Shown in pieces: positions 30,757 to 33,782 of a stretch of DNA of 33,782 nucleotides (its first letter is position 1; every line of letters begins with the position of its first letter). Origin of the DNA: Myxococcales bacterium. GTDB lineage: Bacteria; Myxococcota; Myxococcia; Myxococcales; JAKAPL01. The notes under the pieces were generated by a model, which was given only the letters and a program-made list of their open reading frames with translations, did not search any database and was not told where the DNA came from. The DNA is taken from NCBI GenBank assembly GCA_021807105.1, contig JAKAPL010000039.1, positions 1-33,782 on the forward strand, read 5' to 3'. A program made the position numbers and the translations under genes.

Positions 30757-31767
30757 CTAGCCCCCCGCGCCTCGCGACAGGTGCATGGCGTCGCGGACGG
30801 CCGCGAGCGTCTCCCCCGCGACCCGGCGCGCCTCCTCGTTGCCCGCCGAGACCGCCTCGTCCACCTGCGCGGGCTTCGCGAGGATCGCCTCCCGCCGCTC
30901 CCGCAGCTTCGCCTGCGCCGGCAGGAGCGCCGTCAACAGCCCCCTCTTGCAATCCACGCAGCCGATCGCCGCGGTCCGGCAGCCCCGGTCCACCTCGGCG
31001 ACGCGCTCCGGGCTGGAATAGATTTCGTGCAGGTGGAAGATGCCGCAGTTCTCGGGGTTGCCCGGGTCCTGCCGCCGCACGCGCGCCGGGTCGGTCGTCG
31101 CCCGCAGGATCTTCCGCCGCGTGCTCTCCTCGTCCTCGCCGAGGACGATCGTGTTGCCGTAGGACTTGCTCATCTTCCGCCCGTCGGTGCCCCAGACCTT
31201 CGGCGCCTTCGTGAGCAGCGGCTGCGGCTCGACCAGCACGTCGCCGTAGAAGTGGTGGAAGCGGCGGACGATCTCGCGCGCGAGCTCCAGGTGCGCGAGC
31301 TGGTCCTGGCCCACCGGCACGAGCGACGCGCGGTAGGCGGCGACGTCCGCCGTCATGAGGAGCGGGTAGCCCAGAAAGCCGTAGGTGTTCAGCTCGCGGT
31401 CCCGCAGCTCCTGCTGCTGCTCCTTGAACGCGGGGATCCGTTCGAGCCAGGGGTTCGGGGTGACCATCCCGAGCAGCAGGTAGAGCTCCGCGTGCTCCTT
31501 CACCGCCGACTGCACGAAGAGCGTCGCGCGCGCGGGGTCGAGGCCCGCCGCGAGCATGTCCACGAACATCTCCCGCTCGTCGGCGCGGATGGCCGCGGTG
31601 GCCGCGTAGCCCGTCGTGAGCGCGTGCCAGTCCGCCGAGAAGAAGAAGCACTCGAGGTCGTCCCGCTTCGACAGCTCGATCCAGTTCGCGAGCGCCCCGT
31701 GGAGGTTGCCCAGATGGAGCCGTCCCGTCGGCCGCATGCCGCTGACCACCCGCTTGCGCTCGGCCAT
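30757..31767 (-). CDS. trpS: tryptophanyl-tRNA synthetase
   Basis: Class I synthetase charging tRNA-Trp in the cytoplasm. The 336-residue product matches the usual bacterial TrpRS length. It has SGMRPTGRLHLGNLHGAL with the HIGH-type motif HLGN (18-21), the dimer/substrate region PVGQDQLAHLELAREI, and KMSKS at 198-202. CVDCKRGL near the C-terminus is typical of the group. ATG 31767 directly follows the stop codon of the site-2 protease gene. No T-box or trp attenuator is visible upstream, because it sits inside the operon. The window also encodes proteins unusually rich in Trp, but trpS here lies in an ordinary housekeeping operon and no link can be claimed. Confidence 0.97.
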   Translation of the reverse strand: MAERKRVVSGMRPTGRLHLGNLHGALANWIELSKRDDLECFFFSADWHALTTGYAATAAIRADEREMFVDMLAAGLDPARATLFVQSAVKEHAELYLLLGMVTPNPWLERIPAFKEQQQELRDRELNTYGFLGYPLLMTADVAAYRASLVPVGQDQLAHLELAREIVRRFHHFYGDVLVEPQPLLTKAPKVWGTDGRKMSKSYGNTIVLGEDEESTRRKILRATTDPARVRRQDPGNPENCGIFHLHEIYSSPERVAEVDRGCRTAAIGCVDCKRGLLTALLPAQAKLRERREAILAKPAQVDEAVSAGNEEARRVAGETLAAVRDAMHLSRGAGG

Positions 31768-32433
31768 CTAGGCTCCCCCCGCGCAGGCCATCGCGAGCCG
31801 CTCGAAGACGAGCAGGAGCTTCTCCGCGGGTCCGAAGACGAGGCCGCTCGCCGCCGGTACGCTGATCAGCACGATGAGCAGGATCGGCGAGAAGGCGGCG
31901 AAGCGGGCGTAGGAGGCGGCGGCGTTCCTCGGCAGGAGGGCGGCGAGCACCCGTGAGCCGTCGAGCGGCGGGACGGGCACGAGGTTGAAGACCGCGAGCC
32001 CGGCGTTGACCGCCATGGTCGCGCCGAGCAAGGTCCCCGCGGCCGGAGGCATCGCGCCGGTCCGGCGCCAGAGGCCGAGAGCGAGGCCGGCGAGCAACCC
32101 GAGCGCGACGTTCGCGGCCGGCCCGGCGGCGGCCGAGAGGGCGAGCCCCGGTCCGACGCGGATCGTCCGCCGGAAGCGGGCGGGGTTGATGGGCACCGGC
32201 TTCGCCCAGCCGAAGAAGGCGACGCCGGTCGCGGCGATCGAGATCGCCGGCAGGAGCAGGGTGCCGAGCGGGTCGATGTGGGCGAGCGGGTTGACGGTCA
32301 TCCGCCCCATCCCGCGCGCGGTGTCGTCCCCGAGGAGGTGGGCCGAGAACGCGTGCGCCCACTCGTGGAAGGAGAGCGAGAGCACCATGGGCACGAAATA
32401 GAAGAAAAGCTTGGCGGCGAGGGCTCCGGACAC
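31768..32433 (-). CDS. site-2 protease family (M50) membrane metalloprotease
   Basis: An intramembrane zinc protease-like protein of 221 residues with about five hydrophobic segments. The zinc motif is HEWAH (His23, Glu24, His27), and the third ligand motif is NLVPVPPLDGSR with Asp158. It belongs to the short-form group without PDZ or CBS domains, often encoded next to trpS and scpA as here. Its substrate is unknown. The start is GTG 32433 with AGAGGTG about 5 nt upstream. It is the first gene of a compact minus-strand operon: its stop abuts trpS and trpS abuts scpA. The 73 bp upstream, to the oxidase gene stop at 32507, must hold the promoter unless the operon starts with the oxidase gene. 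Confidence 0.92.
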   Translation of the reverse strand: MSGALAAKLFFYFVPMVLSLSFHEWAHAFSAHLLGDDTARGMGRMTVNPLAHIDPLGTLLLPAISIAATGVAFFGWAKPVPINPARFRRTIRVGPGLALSAAAGPAANVALGLLAGLALGLWRRTGAMPPAAGTLLGATMAVNAGLAVFNLVPVPPLDGSRVLAALLPRNAAASYARFAAFSPILLIVLISVPAASGLVFGPAEKLLLVFERLAMACAGGA

Positions 32434-32506
32434 GCGGCACCTCTAACATGTCGGCGCCCCCGCCGCGAGCGGGCGGGAGGCGCGAGAGGCCCCGCTCCCC
32501 CCGGCG

Positions 32507-33589
32507 TCAGGAGAGGAGCCGTTCGACCTCGCCCGCGATGGCGAGCGCGGCGGTGAGGCCGGGCGATTCGATCCCCACGAGGTTCACCAGACCGGGAAGA
32601 TCCTCGGCGATCACGAAGTCGCGCTCGCCGGGCTCGCCGGGGGCGCGCAGCTTGGGGCGGAGGCCGCAGGTGTCGTAGGCGAGGTCGTCCTCGCGAATCC
32701 CGGGCAGGAGACGGCGCGCCGCGGCGGCGAACTCGGCCCGCTTGCCCTCGGGGGCAGGCTCATAGTCGTCCTTTCGCGAGACGTAGACCGCGTCCGGCCC
32801 CAGCCGGCAGCCGCCGGCGAGGTCGAGCGTCAGGTGGACGCCGAGGCCGGCGGCGCCCTTCGCCCTCACGGGGTAGACGAGCCGGCGGACCGGCGCCCGC
32901 CCGCGGATCCGGAACCAGTCGCCGCGACAGGGGTGGACCCGGTACCTCCGCACGCCCGCGAGCGCGGCCACCTCGTCGGCGTGGAGCCCGGCCGCGTTGA
33001 CGACCGCTTCGGCACGGAGCTCGCCGCGGGGCGTGAGGAGGCGCCAGCCGCCGGCCGCGCGCTCGAGGGCCTCGACCCGGGCGGCGAGCAGGACCTCCGC
33101 GCCGTGGTCGCGGGCGTCCGCGGCGAGCGAGGCGGCGAGGGCGGGCGCGTCGACGATGCCCGTCCCCTCCGAGTAGAGCGCCGCGTGGCCGCGCAGGCCC
33201 GGCTCCAGGGCTGACAGCTCGCGGGAGGAGAGGAGCGAGAGGCCGGCGGCGCCGGCCGCGCGACCGTTCGCGAGGAGGGCGCCGAGCGCCTCGGTTTCCC
33301 GCTCGTCCGCCGCGACGACGAGCTTGCCCACGCGGGCGCAGGGGACGCCGGCGCGGGCGGCCCACCCGTACAGCGCGCGCGCGCCCGCGACGCAGAGGCG
33401 CGCCTTGAGCGATCCGGGTGGATCGTAGAGCCCCGCGTGGACGACGCCGCTGTTGCGCGCGGTGATCTCGCCGCCGGGCCGGCTGGCCGCCTCGAGGACG
33501 ACGCACGGGAGGCGGCGCGCGGCGAGCCGCTGCGCCACGGCGGCGCCCACCACGCCCGCCCCGATGATCGCGACCGCGACGTCCGCCAC
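32507..33589 (-). CDS. lhgO: FAD-dependent oxidoreductase, L-2-hydroxyglutarate oxidase (LhgO)-like
   Basis: The 360-residue product has an N-terminal dinucleotide fold (AIIGAGVVGAAVA, Gly10, Gly12, Gly15, and acidic VLEA about 20 residues on). The family segments RNSGVVHAGLYDPPGSLKARLC (split here as RNSGVVHAGLYD and PPGSLKARLC), RVGKLVVA, and the C-terminal NLVGIESPGLTAALAIA match the L-2-hydroxyglutarate dehydrogenase/oxidase group. That enzyme oxidises L-2-hydroxyglutarate to 2-oxoglutarate, passing electrons to oxygen or quinones. A related D-amino-acid or glycerol-3-phosphate-type oxidase is less likely. The start is GTG 33589. A repeat element begins 14 bp upstream. No partner genes are adjacent. 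Confidence 0.82.
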   Translation of the reverse strand: MADVAVAIIGAGVVGAAVAQRLAARRLPCVVLEAASRPGGEITARNSGVVHAGLYDPPGSLKARLCVAGARALYGWAARAGVPCARVGKLVVAADERETEALGALLANGRAAGAAGLSLLSSRELSALEPGLRGHAALYSEGTGIVDAPALAASLAADARDHGAEVLLAARVEALERAAGGWRLLTPRGELRAEAVVNAAGLHADEVAALAGVRRYRVHPCRGDWFRIRGRAPVRRLVYPVRAKGAAGLGVHLTLDLAGGCRLGPDAVYVSRKDDYEPAPEGKRAEFAAAARRLLPGIREDDLAYDTCGLRPKLRAPGEPGERDFVIAEDLPGLVNLVGIESPGLTAALAIAGEVERLLS

Positions 33590-33602
33590 GACGGGGACTC
33601 TA

Positions 33603-33641
33603 TAGGAGGCTGGTGTGAAATGGGTGCCGTCGCGAGAAAGC
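33603..33641. repeat. family-1 repeat end, copy 3 (partial)
   Basis: TAGGAGGCTGGTGTGAAATG matches the ends at 27029 and (inverted) 23133, followed by GGTGCCGTCGCGAGA as at 27271-27285. Like the copy at 27029 it starts 14 bp upstream of a minus-strand gene start. It runs directly into the family-2 end at 33653. Confidence 0.6.
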
Positions 33642-33652
33642 CGTGACCTAAG

Positions 33653-33782
33653 CCCGTCTTATTCACGGTACGGCGTAGCGAGGCGTTCGAGACCGCAGCC
33701 GAGAAGGGCAAGCGAGAGCGACGACCGACGAGGCGTGCTGAAGCACGCCGCAGGAGGAAGGAGCGAGCACACCCCCCCATGT
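33653..33782. mobile_element. family-2 element end, second copy, running off the window
   Basis: CCCGTCTTATTCACGG plus about 69 further bases (33653-33737) equal the reverse complement of 27589-27673 with one difference. Beyond this, GGCGTGCT-GA-AGCACGCC (33732-33749) is a perfect hairpin absent from the first copy. The other end lies outside the window, so it cannot be said whether a transposase is present. Confidence 0.65.

Noticed and set aside
30757..31767. A functional link between trpS and the Trp-rich proteins
   Set aside because: trpS lies in its normal operon with the site-2 protease and scpAB genes, 9 kb away and on the other strand; coincidence is sufficient.

Overview
The window is chromosomal DNA from a very GC-rich bacterium. 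The ribosomal/dnaB cluster, the trpS-scpA-scpB-rluB cluster, Ser/Gly-stalked lipoproteins, Pro-Asp-Gly tails and cysteine-module proteins together suggest a Myxococcota-like (deltaproteobacterial) organism. That assignment is inference; there is no rRNA or other taxonomic marker in the window, and no tRNA was seen.

Layout. (1) 1-3627, plus strand: housekeeping cluster rplY(partial)-pth-rpsF-rpsR-rplI-dnaB. (2) 3628-21371, plus strand: an 18 kb accessory block with five predicted lipoproteins. They are a beta-helix protein, a Trp-rich Kelch protein, a Cys-rich protein, a giant mosaic protein of about 3,250 residues, and a Cys-rich protein with a Pro/Asp/Gly tail. Two genes, at 3856 and about 9478, are preceded by the same cassette: an identical 31-bp upstream block, then a -24/-12 (sigma-54 type) promoter about 120 bp downstream, then a conserved leader. 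I infer two co-regulated units, A(-B-C) and D-E. (3) 21466-22355, plus strand: an MNT/HEPN toxin-antitoxin type pair whose HEPN gene carries an in-frame amber codon. (4) 22415-27015: isochorismatase-like hydrolase and TPP enzyme (minus), divergent permuted ATP-grasp protein (plus), small lipoprotein (minus). (5) 27016-27674: a gene-free nest of small inverted-repeat elements ending 1 bp from the stop codon of an orphan RelB/DinJ-type antitoxin gene. (6) 28185-32433, minus strand: site-2 protease-trpS-scpA-scpB-rluB, a tightly packed operon for regulated proteolysis, tRNA charging, condensin partners and 23S rRNA pseudouridylation. (7) 32507-33589, minus strand: L-2-hydroxyglutarate oxidase-like flavoprotein, followed by more copies of the repeats.

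The most unusual content is the secreted block. Its proteins share cysteine modules and lipoprotein anchors. The giant protein carries, inside its glycine-rich C-terminal region, a 200-residue segment that is about a quarter tryptophan and an eighth tyrosine, with a Trp/Cys core. G/C third positions throughout indicate that this frame is really translated. The likely theme is a sigma-54-controlled cell-surface or matrix assembly; no function is demonstrated by sequence alone.
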